Notes: generated from the sequence alone by a model not told the origin. DNA of 64,000 nt from Anthoceros angustus (GCA_010909165.1 MU008163.1:744001-808000), one strand, 5' to 3'; shown: positions 1-10,620, counted from the first letter of the stretch. Translations and numbers: made by a program.

Positions 1-545
1 GCATATGCCTTTATTCCTAAAGAAAAGCGCAAGGAATTTTCAGACAAGGCTCGGAAGCTACTTATGCTGGGCTATACAGAAGGCATTAAAGCCTATAAGC
101 TGTATAATGTCCCTCATCACAAAGTCATCTACTCCAGAAGTGTTACCTTTGACGAAAGCCGCGCTTGGGTTTCAGTGAGAGTTAATCTTCCCTCTGAGGG
201 TGCCGTAGATGATAGCTTCGATGTCCTTCCAGCAGTTACTACTTTTGATTCTGGAACCCAGCTCCATTCTGAGGACATTTTTCTTGCATGAGAAGGCACA
301 GATGATGAATATACCGTATAGACAAGGAGTAGGGAAACTTATCTACGCCGCAAACACCTCTCGTCTAGAAGTCGCTTATGGTATAAGCATTCTTTCGCAA
401 TACCTTGAAAACCCTGGACAACAGCATTGGTCAAGTGTTAAGCGTGTATTTCGTTATCCGAAGGGAACACCACACAGAGGCATCAAGTACTGCTATAAAA
501 AAGGAAAAGGTCTTGATCTTACAGTTTACCTAATGCAACACTTGG
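1..545 (+). pseudogene. Ty1/copia retrotransposon fragment, internally deleted (copy 1)
   Basis: This is the truncated pol of a Ty1/copia element that enters from the left edge. The first 290 bases encode the integrase C-terminal region, recognisable from the block LLMLGYTEGIKAYKLY and the following VIYSRSVTFDES. After that the reading jumps straight to the RNase H-side motif IPYRQGVGKLIYAANTSR and ends near GTPHRGIKYCYKK. A fuller copy lies at 25125-26735. Comparison shows that 794 bases, including all of the reverse transcriptase, are missing here, with the join at 289-290. The piece cannot encode a working polyprotein. Beyond about 535 both copies continue into the same non-copia sequence, so they descend from one already chimeric ancestor. 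Family assignment is firm, and the state is clearly pseudogenic. Confidence 0.88.
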
Positions 546-882
546 AATGCCCTTCGAGAGCCCATCCAGCAACGGCGGGTTTGGGGAGCTGGCACAGAAG
601 CTTGAAGGACCCGCATTGTGGGATATGACCGTGCTCCGGGTACAAATGATCAACGCCCGCCTTCCAGGCAAGCCAATTTGGCAGTGGGATCATGCAATTG
701 CTCTTTCTGGCGGGGATTACGCAGTTGCACATGCGTACCGATTGGAGGACGTCCCACCACTGCAATTCGGCCCCTCTGGGCGGGAACGGTGGGCATTCCA
801 GCTTGTAGAGCCGTCTGGCTTCTTCACCTCGGAGAAGAAGAATTGGTTGATCACGTTATCAACCAATGATGTTGGCCCTTAG
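546..882 (+). other. Anonymous ORF fused to copia fragment, shared with 26745-26990
   Basis: An open frame of about 110 codons begins directly where copia similarity stops. Its protein includes FGELAQKLEGPALWDM and LPGKPIWQWDHAIALSGG. The same sequence follows the copia copy at 26745-26990, where it then diverges. I do not recognise a family. The even composition and preserved frame in both copies suggest it was once coding, perhaps part of a transposon gene, but it lacks an obvious start and may be an exon fragment. Treat it as a repeat-borne hypothetical sequence. Confidence 0.35.
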
Positions 883-1044
883 AATGTGCGTACGAAGGAC
901 AAGTGGAAGATCCCCAAGCCTTGATATGTGGGATGTGATCCTAGGTTGGGCAAGGGCATCATGGAACGCCTGAGGGAGATTGCTGGCTTTGTCGTCGACA
1001 TCCTGGATGAGATGAAGAAACGGGATTAAACGATTGCCACCTTC

Positions 1045-1671
1045 GTGGAGTTGTGCACTCCATCAACATGTGTTATGTTTCATTGCCGCCTTGCCGCAAA
1101 CCGATATGACATCCGAGTTATAGAGCTCGCACCTTGCTTCTTGGACGAGCCGAAGCCGGCAAGTTGTTTAACCGCTGAGAACAGTTTGAAGGAAGACATC
1201 GAGAGCGAGTTGCGGTGGGTGAAGTGGAGCGACCACAGATGGAAAATGCTTGAGCGCACTGTTGGGCCAAGATGGGATGAGGAGCGCATGACGTTGTGGA
1301 CAGGGGCCGAAAAGGGTGTGGGAGGATTGGTGTCTGCAGCATCCAAGGTTGGTGGGAAGCTCGCCATTCTGAAGAAGGAGGTTGACAGACAATGGTGTGT
1401 GGGCTTCGAACACAAGATCCCTTTCGTATACAACCATTGCCACCATTTCATTGCATATGCCGATTTCCGTCTGAATGACAAAGGGATCTTCCATGTCATG
1501 GAAGCATGTGATTTGATTGTGAAGTGTTGTCACTGCATCGGCAGTAGGAAAGGGCATGCTTTGGTGGTTGGGGCAACCTTTGCCTTTGTCTTTACGCCGA
1601 CAGACCTCAATAGTCCTTTGGAGGTGCAAGTCCGTCGCGGCCTTTCCAAGTTGGATTTTCTCTTTGGTTAG
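1045..1671 (+). CDS. Hypothetical protein; C-terminal third conserved in a second copy at 60.5 kb
   Basis: An open frame of 208 codons with no recognisable domain. The C-terminal part, containing KGIFHVMEACDLIVKCCHC and GHALVVGATFAFVFTP, is kept as an open frame in the homologous repeat at 60514-60712 with only a few substitutions. This argues that the plus strand was the coding strand. The region upstream of 1474 has no match in the window. The annotated ATG is simply the first in frame, and an upstream intron is possible. Function is unknown. It could be a transposon-captured gene fragment or part of the CACTA element whose other copy lies at the right end. Confidence 0.35.
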   Translation: MELCTPSTCVMFHCRLAANRYDIRVIELAPCFLDEPKPASCLTAENSLKEDIESELRWVKWSDHRWKMLERTVGPRWDEERMTLWTGAEKGVGGLVSAASKVGGKLAILKKEVDRQWCVGFEHKIPFVYNHCHHFIAYADFRLNDKGIFHVMEACDLIVKCCHCIGSRKGHALVVGATFAFVFTPTDLNSPLEVQVRRGLSKLDFLFG

Positions 1672-1953
1672 CTTTGTTTAGCGCCATCAGATGGCACGTC
1701 CACATTTGTGCCCGTAACATGAAGGCACTGGGCGGTATTACATTTCACTGTTTTCTGTACATCCCAGTGATCGTGGGTTTACATGTCTTTTTCCAATAGC
1801 GAATCCCTCCGAGAAGGCACAGGTGTGCAAATGAACCACCCCCCACGGCCTTCTCCCACATCCGGGTGTGCTAACGCCTGCTGGACATGTCGGGCAAACG
1901 TGAATGGCCCGGTTTTGTGGTCACTTCGATATCGATACACCTTCCTTGTGTCC
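1474..1953 (+). repeat. Dispersed repeat, copy A (partner 60514-60983)
   Basis: About 480 bases match 60514-60983 in the same orientation at roughly 94 percent by eye, with short indels. In the right-hand copy the segment lies just downstream (in the minus sense) of the CACTA transposase remains, so copy A is probably a piece of a related CACTA element. The match stops sharply at 1953, five bases before the splice donor of the thaumatin-like relic. Confidence 0.8.
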
Positions 1954-1958
1954 TTCCG

Positions 1959-2687
1959 GTATGTAAATCCCCCACCTCGAGATCCCCTGCATTTGATTCA
2001 ATAAATATTGCATCCATCGGACAGCAAGAACCTTGCTCTTGCAAGAAGATCTTCAACACATGCGTTGTGACATATTCTAACAAATTTCTTTCCTTGATGT
2101 CATCTCTGTCTCAGGCTGCACTGTGACAATCCAGAACCGCTGCTCCTACGCGGTCACAAGTTGCGCGCAGTCCCAATCCAGCCCCATCGCGCAGTACCAG
2201 CTGAGCGCCGGACAATCCCAGACGCTGGACTTCGGATCAGGATGCAGCTGGCCGTCGGCTGCAGTATGGGCATCCGTGACAGGGCAGTGCGTGGCTGCTG
2301 GAGGGAACCCAAGCGCCGCTAGCGACAGGAACCGGGCCAATCTTGCGGAATTCAACATCGCCAGCCCCACCGACTACTACGATCTCAGCAACGTGAACGC
2401 CTACACCATCGGGCTCAAGATCGAGCCTGTGGGCAGCAGCTGTGGTGCGCCCTCCTGCACCATATCCGACATCCGCTCCTTCTGCACCGCCAACAACCAG
2501 CTGCAAACTCTGCCCTCGGCGCGCTCACCTGCATCAACACCGACGGCGCAGCAGGCCTGGGCCCCACGGACGGCACCGAGAGTTCAAGGCTGCCTGTCCC
2601 TCTGCCTACAGCTACAACTACGACGACGCCACTTCCACCTTCGCTTGTGCCCATGGCACCAACTACAACGTCATCTTCTGCCCATAA
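1959..2687 (+). pseudogene. Thaumatin-like protein (PR-5 type), first exon lost
   Basis: Thaumatin-like proteins are secreted, disulfide-rich defence proteins (PR-5). An intron (donor GT at 1959, acceptor AG at 2113-2114) leads into a mature-protein exon at 2115-2687. The exon opens with CTVTIQNRCSYAVTSCAQ and carries [36 protein letters not shown] and a C-terminal [20 protein letters not shown]. It resembles the short class of the family. The signal-peptide exon is absent: the intron abuts the foreign repeat ending at 1953. Two further single-base losses, near 2516 and 2570, break the frame. The second copy, at 11069-11883 on the opposite strand, keeps its signal-peptide exon, and the two introns are clearly homologous. 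Without exon 1 it is almost certainly non-functional. Confidence 0.85.
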
Positions 2688-2716
2688 AGCCATTTCTTCC
2701 GTACCCTGCCCTGCCC

Positions 2717-2930
2717 TTGCTTTGAATAGAATTCTTCTTCTTCATCTATGACACAAGAGAGCATCCGCATCCCGAGATACTTTCTCGTCTTCTGCCACTT
2801 CTTCCATGCCATGCCGATGAAGAATGGCAATAGAACAGAATAGAGTTCTTTATAATAGAATTCTTTTCCTCATCGAGAAAGACAAAAGTGTATCCGCATC
2901 CAGATCCGAGATACTTTTATTTTTATCTGT
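2717..2930. repeat. Intergenic segment with short imperfect direct repeat
   Basis: Between the thaumatin-like relic and the P450, two related segments of about 65 bases (around 2724-2790 and 2856-2925) each contain AGAATTCTT, GCATCC and GAGATACTTT. No coding potential was seen. Confidence 0.45.
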
Positions 2931-2937
2931 ATAAAAG
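2930..2937 (+). promoter_or_regulatory. Candidate TATA box of the P450 gene
   Basis: TATAAAAG lies about 300 bases upstream of the preferred P450 start codon. The same region, TATA-like motif included, is duplicated at about 12875. No transcription start can be fixed from sequence alone. Confidence 0.35.
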
Positions 2938-3235
2938 GAAGGCCTCACTATTATTTTCTAGATATGAGGGAAGTTCCTTTTCTTGTTTGTACTCGTCTTC
3001 CACATACATAAAAGGACATTATAAACGAAAGGGTTGAAGTGCCTTTCGGGTTCCCGCTTCCACACCTCGAAAGACAGGGCAGCGCATTCCCGCGATTCCA
3101 CACCTCTTCACTTCGTCTGGCTGTGTACCAGCCTCCTTTAGGCTTGCAGCTCGATCGGACCCGGGTGCTTTGGATGAGCATGATGGGGTTGATTCCTTGC
3201 AGCTCCTTGGGATCAGGAAGGCTTGGATGGAGACG

Positions 3236-5746
3236 ATGGCGTTGGATGTCAATGTGGCGGCCAGCACCGATTTCTGGGTCGGCATGGCCCTGGGGCATAT
3301 GCCGCTGTTGGCCGTGGTGATGGTGTACCTCTACTCCCGCTCCCTGGTGGTGAAGAGAGCCAACGGCCAGGTCCCGCCAGGAAGCTTCTGGCAGATACCG
3401 GTGGTGGGTGAGAGCATCCAGCTGCTCAGCGGGAACCCCGACCGCTTCATGCTTCCCAAGATCCGCAAGTAAGTCGTAGGTTTATGCATCCTCATCTTGT
3501 GTTTTGGATGCTGTAGGAGAACAGCTGCTGCGAAGGGGATAGATCTGTAGGTTTTGCGGGCCCGCGCGTGCAGGTACGGGAAGAACTTCCGAACGCACTT
3601 GCTCGGCCATCCCACGGTGTGCGTGACCACGGTGGAGGCCACCAGATTCGTGTCGCACCACCCCATCCTCTTCGCACTCAACTATCAGGCCTCGCAGAAC
3701 GACATCCTGGGTCCAGATGCCATCAGTCAAGTGGACGGGGAGATGCACAACGTGTACCGGAAGATCATCAAGTCCTCGCTTACCACGGACGGGCTCAGGA
3801 CGCTGGCGTCACACATTGATGCCGCGGCCAAGAGCTGGGTTGCTGCCATGGCCGACAAGGATCACATGGAATCTGTGAGGGCGCTTAAGGATGTAGGTGA
3901 CTTGAATAGATGTAGTGATCAGCTGACAGCCTGTGTCGAAGCTCGTCTTTTCTGTGATGGGCTACCTCGTATCTGAAGTCCGTGTCTGCCTGTGTTGATG
4001 GTATGTGCGACTCATGTGCAGTTTACGTTCTGCGTGGCGATGCGCCTCATGTGCGACGACTGGGAACCGTCTGTGGAGCTGGATCGGTTTCGGCAGGACG
4101 TTGGTACCGTGGAGCATGGCCTCTTGGTGGTCCCACTCAGGGTTCCCGGAAGTGCGTGGAGCAAGGCTGTGGAGGTATGGTGGAAGGTTTGAATCTTGAG
4201 AGCCGGGTCCTTGACTGCACGAAGCGTACCATAGATGTACTGATGCATGGGGTGATGAACATTCTGATTTTCTTGGCCGTAGGGATCTGGAAGAGCCTTC
4301 AAGTTCTTGCAGCATCTTATGGACAAGAGAGCAAAAGGGCCGACTGCAACATGACGATATGCTTCAGCAGTTCTTGTCTTGGGAGAGTGATGACGGAGAG
4401 AAGCTGAGTGACGCGCAGATCAGATCCAACATGCTTACTGTCCTCTTTGCAGCTCATGATACCACAACGTGTGCCCTGATGTGGGTTCTGTACAACATGT
4501 GCCAGTATCCAGAGCTCGCAAAGCGAGTCCGAGTAAGTCAGATCGTGCTCACTAATTTTCCGAGACTTCGTGATGTTTGTGATGTGTGCTCTGCATCCTT
4601 GCCTTGTAGATGTAAGGTTTATGGTTGTTTGAATTTGTGGTGCGTGCAGGATGAGCATGAGGAGTTTGCAAGGGACAACCCTCCAGACGCCGCTATCAAA
4701 TGGGAGGAAATGACCAGGGCACTGACTTACACTACTCGAGTACGTCTAATTCCAATTAGCCCCACTCTGTGCCTTCTTCTTCACAGCGTTTGCAAGTGAA
4801 ATCTTGAGCCGCACTGTTGAGACCTCCGGTAGACTTTCAAGTTCCCTTCGTGCTCACGTTTGTGTGGTATGTGCTCCTGAATTCGACATGCTGCCAGTTT
4901 TGCAAGAGACAATGAGACTGGTTAACATTGCGGGTTTCAGCCCTCAAAGCAAAAGAGGATGTGGTGTTGGATGGTAAGCACTTCTGGAAAGACTTCTCTT
5001 AGATATCGTGCTGTACATGATAATGTTTTCATGTTGTCACCTAAGAGCCCTCCTGACCTCGTCCGCATATATCTGCATCGTCATGATGACAAGTTGGGTT
5101 TTCCTCTTTCAGGCATGCTGATTCCAAAAGGCTGGCAGGTGCTTACATGGTACCGCTATTTCCATCTGGACTCAGAGGTGTACCCTGATCCGCTAAGATT
5201 TGATCCTGATCGATTTGAGGTAACAAACGTTTACCAAAATTCTCGGATTGTAGCATGGGCTTCATTTGTGATTGAAGGCAAGATCACTTACTCGATGGGC
5301 ACAGCTTACATGCAAAGAGTGGTTGTTGCTGTCCGGAGTGATCATCTGTTCTGGTGGGTAGGTTCCCTTCGGCTGTTCGTGCCCTGGCCACTGACTAGAC
5401 CTTTGGAATGTTCACCAGGCGAAGCCCAAGTTCAATACCTTCACACCTTTTGGTAACGGAGACCGAATCTGTGTTGGCAAAGATCTGGCGAGACAGCAAA
5501 TTCTCATTTTTCTGCATCGTTTTCTACACGTGTTTGAGTAAGACACACTGCATCCCGTAGAAGCCATCAAGCTTGAAATTACCTTCAAGAGTACTCACGG
5601 CTCCTGGATGTTGTGTGCACACATACAGGTTCGAGCCAGCAGGAGTAGTTCCTTTTCCGAAGCAGCATGTCTGGCCCATTCCCTACCCGGCAGACGGTTT
5701 TCCGCTGACGCTGCGGAAGAAGGAGAATTCAAAACTAGAGCAATGA
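3236..5746 (+). CDS. Cytochrome P450, CYP85 clan, nine exons with two apparent frameshifts
   Basis: A haem monooxygenase of the plant CYP85 clan, which includes enzymes of sterol, brassinosteroid, abscisic acid and terpenoid metabolism. The exons I place are 3236-3468, 3574-3892, 4022-4174, about 4275-4532, 4650-4739, 4898-4973, 5113-5219, 5419-5537 and 5629-5746. Visible landmarks are an N-terminal ER membrane anchor (LLAVVMVYLYS), the proline hinge VPPGSFWQIPVVGES, the I-helix oxygen-activation motif AAHDTTTCALMW, the K-helix ExxR (ETMR), the PERF region RFDPDRFE, and the haem loop FGNGDRICVG with its cysteine ligand. The stop is at 5744-5746. Frame breaks occur at about 4349 and about 4953, and the exon 5/6 phase is off by one base. 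These may be real inactivation or sequence errors. An earlier in-frame ATG at 3170 would add 22 residues. The 5' end is duplicated at 12856-13245. Confidence 0.85.
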
Positions 5747-6479
5747 GTTGCTGATCAACTGTCAGACCAATGAAGAACATACGGTCCTGGCTGAAGGCAG
5801 TGAAGATCGGAGGCTTTCCTTCGCAACTTTGTGCGCGAGACTGAACTCCCCATTATTCTATTCGTGAGCCAACATGTGAAACATTGCTTGTCGAGAAGTG
5901 CATGACTTGTTCTAAACGTAACGACTAGCTTTCCTAGATCTGAAAGAGAATTTTTAATTACTACGCTGGTTTACTACAGGGAATCCAACAAACTCGTGGC
6001 TGCAGACATCATAACTTGATGCCCTTGTTCTGGGAAGGTAGCGTTCGGCATGAGCCATGGCGCCGGTACCCATGACCATCTTCTGATGGGTCGCGAAGCT
6101 TTGCCCTTGCATAACACCATAGACACCAAAGGAGGGATACCTGCATGTCCTACATGTCCTGACTATCCTGGCATCAGGCCTAGCAGATCAAATTACCCCG
6201 TCTGTTCTGTTTGACCAAGTCCATCAAAAGACTCTTTGAGCATCTTCCAAGCTGCCCTACTTTGCATACCATTTTATTGCACTGCAGGCTACAAACTTAT
6301 CACCTTCATGTCCGTGTCCAGCATTATTTTGCACATGAAGCTGCTTCCCGTCCCAAAGCTGTGCTGCCTGTAGATGTGTTGAGGCCTGTAGATAGACCAA
6401 CTAGGAGCGGGTGCAGAGAGGTCGAAGAGCTGAAGCTGCGATCGCGCACATGAAGGCGAGCGGCTCATAGGCGAGGGGT
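5747..6479. other. Intergenic region downstream of the P450
   Basis: No domain, RNA gene or repeat was recognised. It presumably contains the P450 3' UTR. Only short chance open frames are present. Confidence 0.4.
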
Positions 6480-6995
6480 TTAGTTCTCTGTCCCCCTCAA
6501 CTGGATAATCCAAGTGTCTGCCAGAATTTCTTGGCCAGCAGGGGTTAGGTGGCCCTCAGGTAGGTTCCTCAACCCGGGTCTTGAGGTCTTATAAAGATAA
6601 CGAGTCCTGCAGCATGGTATCGGGCTCATGCTGGATGAGTCGAAGCACATCAGCGACAGTCTGGCCTCGGCCACACTCAATATCATAACCCACCGCTCCC
6701 TTCGCTCAGTGACCCGCACAATATTGCTGTTGCCGAACAAGTTGTGCGTGTTCCCGAGAATAGGAATCTCCTGATGGCCACCTGCACGGATCATGCCCAT
6801 GTAGTAGAACTTGCCAGGCTGCAAGGCCTGCACCTCCAGGTAGTGGTTCGGGTTGCCATACACGTCCTTGCACATCTTGCCATGATTAGGGTCATTCAAA
6901 TGAACAAAGTCGTTGCATAAATATATGAATGTGCAAATAAACTTTCTCAAACATATGGGCATCCAATGAATGTTCGATTCATTTTCAATGACCAT
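6480..6995 (-). pseudogene. Arginine decarboxylase, C-terminal fragment
   Basis: Biosynthetic arginine decarboxylase is a PLP enzyme converting arginine to agmatine for polyamine synthesis. On the minus strand this stretch encodes GKFYYMGMIRAGGHQEI followed by HNLFGNSNIVRV. This corresponds to the conserved C-terminal block with YYLG, an AYQE-like motif and HNLFG that precedes the end of plant and bacterial SpeA-type enzymes. After a frameshift, a second conserved block, QTVADVLRLIQHEPDTML, is readable around 6600-6680. The N-terminal part of the same gene is at 8185-9050 in the same orientation. The middle of the enzyme, roughly residues 290-550, is missing and replaced by the foldback region at 7.0-7.8 kb. 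The gene is disrupted and not functional. Confidence 0.72.
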
Positions 6996-7040
6996 GAAAT
7001 GGACACGGCCGCTTCATTGTGTGCGCCCGGATGCGCGAGA

Positions 7041-7790
7041 CTCGATCACGAAGGTCGTGGATTCGGATCCCGATCCGGAGGAGGATCCATATCTTGCATT
7101 GCAGCTCCAGGTGCAGTAGGAACAGGCCGAGCCGGCTTCTTCCGCTTGGACCTTGACCTGAATGCGGGTGGAAACAGGTGGAGTGGAGGAGGAGCTGGGC
7201 CAGACATGTGTGAGATGAACGTAGTCTAGGATACGGCTGCTACTGCTGCAATCCACCGACAGTGCTTGCTTGGGTCCAAGGTCGAGGAACTAGTACGCTG
7301 GGTCTGGCTGGAATGCTTGTCGAGCAGCTGGTGTGTGAGGTTCCCGGCTCCTGCTCCTGCTTGGAACATGCCAACCAATCCCTAGGCACCACAGCCAGCG
7401 GTTGCACCAGCGGCATGAGCAGCCACCTGCAAACGTACCGGCGGGACATGGAGGTCCTTTTCTAGATCCTCAAACAGCAGCCCCTGGACAAACATCCACA
7501 CAGACCCAACATACCAATTCCTCGACCTTGGGCCAGGACTCTTGGTGGATTGCAGCAGGAGCATCAGCCGGATCCGACACCAGGTTCACCTCACATCATG
7601 CTTCATCTCACATCATGCTTCAAGATAATGTCCCAGCTCCTCCTCCACTCCAATTATTCCCGCCCGCACCCAGGTCAACATCCAAGCGCAAGAAACCGCC
7701 TCGGCCTGGTCCTGTTGCACCTGAAGTTGCAATGCAGGATATGGGTCCTCCTCTGGATCAGGATCCGAATCCACAACCTCGTGATCGCCT
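7041..7790. repeat. Imperfect inverted repeat (foldback) between the two ADC fragments
   Basis: The reverse complement of 7041-7308 matches 7498-7790 at roughly 80-85 percent, with the loop at about 7309-7497. Matched landmarks include CCTCGACCTTGG with TGGTGGATTGCAGCAG in one part and CAGCTCCTCCTCCACTCC with GGATCCGAATCCAC in the other. Both arms, read in the sense of the ADC gene on the right and in the opposite sense on the left, encode a DSDPDPEEDPY peptide. This shows that one coding segment was duplicated in inverted order. A transcript across it could form a long hairpin. Confidence 0.75.
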
Positions 7791-7960
7791 CCACTCCAGT
7801 TCTGACGCAGACAATCAAGCAAAGTATCTGAAGCTCCAAGCAAAGGATGCAGGGGAGCTGCCCGGAGGAACCTGCTCGGTTCCCAGACCTGCTCCTCCTC
7901 CGATCCCATGCCTTCAGATAGAGCTTCCGCCGCCTCCCAGGCCAGCTGTTCCCATGGCAT
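7613..7960 (-). CDS. Hypothetical acidic ORF within the ADC locus
   Basis: An open frame of 115 codons on the minus strand, overlapping the right arm of the foldback. Its protein starts MPWEQLAWEAAEALSEG and continues through the acidic stretch DSDPDPEEDPYPALQLQVQQ. It lies where the middle of the arginine decarboxylase should be, but I see no convincing similarity to that enzyme. It may be a divergent insertion in the ADC reading frame or an unrelated sequence. The left arm keeps the same peptide with stops, so any coding role has been lost there. Confidence 0.3.
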   Translation of the reverse strand: MPWEQLAWEAAEALSEGMGSEEEQVWEPSRFLRAAPLHPLLGASDTLLDCLRQNWSGGDHEVVDSDPDPEEDPYPALQLQVQQDQAEAVSCAWMLTWVRAGIIGVEEELGHYLEA

Positions 7961-8184
7961 TAGCTGCTGATGCTCATGCCCATCCTGATGCGGAATAACC
8001 GGAAGCAGTGCAGGAGCTCTAAGCCATGGACTACTTCACCCCTCAGCTGCTGCACTCACTTAAACCAAGTACAGCAAACCACTGGAGGCTGCATTGGAAC
8101 TTGGCGCTCCCCATCCTCGCTTGCAGGTTGCATCCTGGACCCTCACCACGCTGAGCCCCAGGCCCCTCACCACCCAATCCGAAG

Positions 8185-9050
8185 TGAAAATGGAGCATCT
8201 GCAAGCAGTCCAGCATGCCCACCGCCCTCACCTTGCCCACCACCCTCACACAAGTTCCGGGATGTCAGACCAAACTTGCCATCATCCTCGAAGGTCTTCC
8301 CCACTGACCACCGCGCTTCGTGCTCAGCTTCGCCCTAAAGCCGATGACGGGCTTCACGTCCATGTCCCGGCTGGTTGCCACCATGATGTCGGACTCGTGG
8401 TCCTGCTCCAACACGATGATGGAGTTGAGCTGCATCTTCCTGGCTGTTAGGCCAAGGGCGATGTGCTCTGCGCCCTTACCACTGCAAATCACAAAAGCTC
8501 GGGGACCGGCCTTGCATACGCACTCCATCACCATCAGAAGTCCGGCTTGGACCCCGGTTCCAGGCCATAGTCGAGTCCCTCCGGTACTCCATGATGTCCC
8601 CACGATCTGCCGGTCCGGATTGCACTTCATTGGGACAACCCACGGAACACTCCGCTGTAGCTCTGACTGGCAATGGCCTCAACAAAGGCATTGTTCAAAG
8701 TATGAAGCCTGTGCCTTAGAATGTCCGGGAACCACATGATGAGGCTGTGCCCGACCCAGGGCTAGCCCTGCCCACGATCTGCTCCACGGCCTCCTGCACG
8801 TCAATCTCCTCTCCTGCCTGCGTGTCCTGCCCGTGAGGCTGCACACACGTACATGTGCCCCATGTCATGGATTGTAGTATGGGGCACCCCATATCCACGC
8901 TCCACGAGCCGGAGGACTGTGCCACGCCAAGCCCATGCCCATGACCATGCCCAAGTCCGGCTGCAGGCTGGCGGGCTGGAGCATCCTTGTGTGGGAGGAG
9001 CTCGACTTCCGCTGGGTGGGGCCATTTCACCTTCCTTCCCGCGCCACTCC
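8185..9050 (-). pseudogene. Arginine decarboxylase, N-terminal fragment
   Basis: Reading on the minus strand, the order matches biosynthetic arginine decarboxylase. There is an N-terminal block with ERGYGVP and PHGQDTQAGEEIDVQEAVE, then FPDILRHRLHTLNNAFVEAI, then the PLP-lysine region MKCNPDR at about 8620, then a GSKPDLLMVMECVCKAGP-like block. This is followed by IALGLTARKMQLNSIIVLEQ, VKPVIGFRAKL and finally GMLDCLQMLHFHFG at about 8200. The fragments lie in two or three alternating frames, so several indels are present. Similarity stops after HFHFG, roughly residue 290 of about 700, and resumes with the C-terminus at 6995. Shortened copies of the first half recur at 13250-13700 and 14728-15172. 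The gene was probably intronless. Confidence 0.8.
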
Positions 9051-10620
9051 ATCACACGCACCTGACACAAATGTCCCCACCCAGACACGTCTTTTAGGTA
9101 ACAGATTCATAACCAACAAAGGCAGGCTTGCAAGCAACGGTGTGCAAAAACTCTGTTTGTAAACAGCTTTCTCTTTTCTCTTCATCAATTACTATCAGTA
9201 GACCAAGGTAAATATTCGTCTTTCAGCAGGAAGAAGGAAACAAGGTCTTCTCTGACAACTGTCTGCAAGAACCCTAAACATCAGTCTACGATCCACAACT
9301 CCCCATCACGATGTATGTATGGATTTATGGGTACGACATGGCCAGCAGCTGCAGCACAAAACAAACCAACATGACGGAAAGACATACACATAGAAGCGTC
9401 GCCGCTAGCGCTGCATCCAACCCTACACGGACGCGCGCGTGAGTTCACGCATTGCAGCACTAGGCTACACGGCCACAGCGGAGAAACAAGGTAGAAACAT
9501 GCGGAGGGCACAGCACTAGCAGGACACCTCCAGGACAGGAAGCACCTGAACTTGAGCGGCTGAAGGCTGCAGAAAGCCGACGGGAGCTGGCTGTGGAGGC
9601 GCGGTGGGCTAACACAAGCCGGGTCTCGAGCAACACAGCAATGCAATGCAAGAACGCCAATCACTCCACGAACTCAACACTGGTCAGTCCACAAACTCCC
9701 CATCATGGTGCGTACATCAACTATGTATGTAGGGGTAAGACATGGCCGCTACCCGGCCGTCGACATGGAGAAAACGTACAAACAGCCAGGGTTAGGGGAG
9801 CTTACCTCGGGGACAGGAAACACCAAAAGGCTGAAAGCTGTAGAAAGCCTACGGGATCAACTCCTGTGGAGTCACAAGCTGGATCTCGAGCTACCACTCA
9901 CAGCAGCAGCTTCAAGCAAGCGTCCCTGCCACGTTAACCTCGCTCGGCAGCCAATCCATGCTCCATAGAAACCGGTGCCCGCAACGGAGGAACAGCTAGC
10001 GCTACCAAGGCAAGGCAGCGTGAGGTGCCTACAGCACCAGGACACTAGGGCGGCGCGGGCTGCAGATCCACACAACGCGGGAGGGCGAGCGGGCGGAAGA
10101 CCCCTGCGGCAGGGTAGGGTAGGATAGCGCGCCACTCCATCACACGCACCTGAAACAAATGTACCCACCCACGCACGTCTCTTAGGTAACAGATGTCAGC
10201 ACCATAACCAGCAAAGGCAGGCTTTGCAAGCAACGGTGTGCAAAAACGCTGTAAAATGGGTACGATATGGCCAGCCGCCGCAGCACAAACAAACAAACAC
10301 GACCGAAAGGCCGACAGACACAAGCATCACCGCGTTCCGCTAAACAAACACAAGCGTCACCGCTGCATCCAAACCCTACACGGATGTGCGCGCGAGTTCA
10401 TGCATTGCAGCTCTAGGCTACACAGCGACAGCTTACCACACATGGAAGAAACACAGAAATATCCAGGGCAGATCGGGAGCTTACCTCGGAGACAGGCAGC
10501 AGCAAAGGCTGAAGGCTGCAAAGCGTCGACGGGAGAAGCTCCTGGTATACACAAGCAAGGCTGTGGAGCTCATCCAAGGGTGCAATCTTTCTAAACGCAC
10601 ACCTCAGCCTCCTTAGCAGC
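9040..10620. repeat. Upstream region of ADC with internal repeats of a few hundred bases
   Basis: Three related segments lie in the same orientation: about 9290-9650, 9690-9905 and 10250-10600. Each contains the CATCAYGRTG or GGGTACGAYATGGCC region, then GAGCTTACCTCG in the last two, then a GGCTGAARGCTG block. A separate match links 9040-9160 to 10128-10250. The region lies upstream of the ADC start and may represent its duplicated promoter and leader. No protein family was found. Confidence 0.6.

Noticed and set aside
1080-1629. Minus-strand frames opposite the hypothetical gene at 1045-1671
   Set aside because: The plus frame is the one preserved in the second copy.
7402-7998. Proline-rich plus-strand frame of 198 codons as an extensin-like gene
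   Set aside because: It lies antisense to the acidic ORF within the ADC locus and is explained by the inverted-repeat arm.
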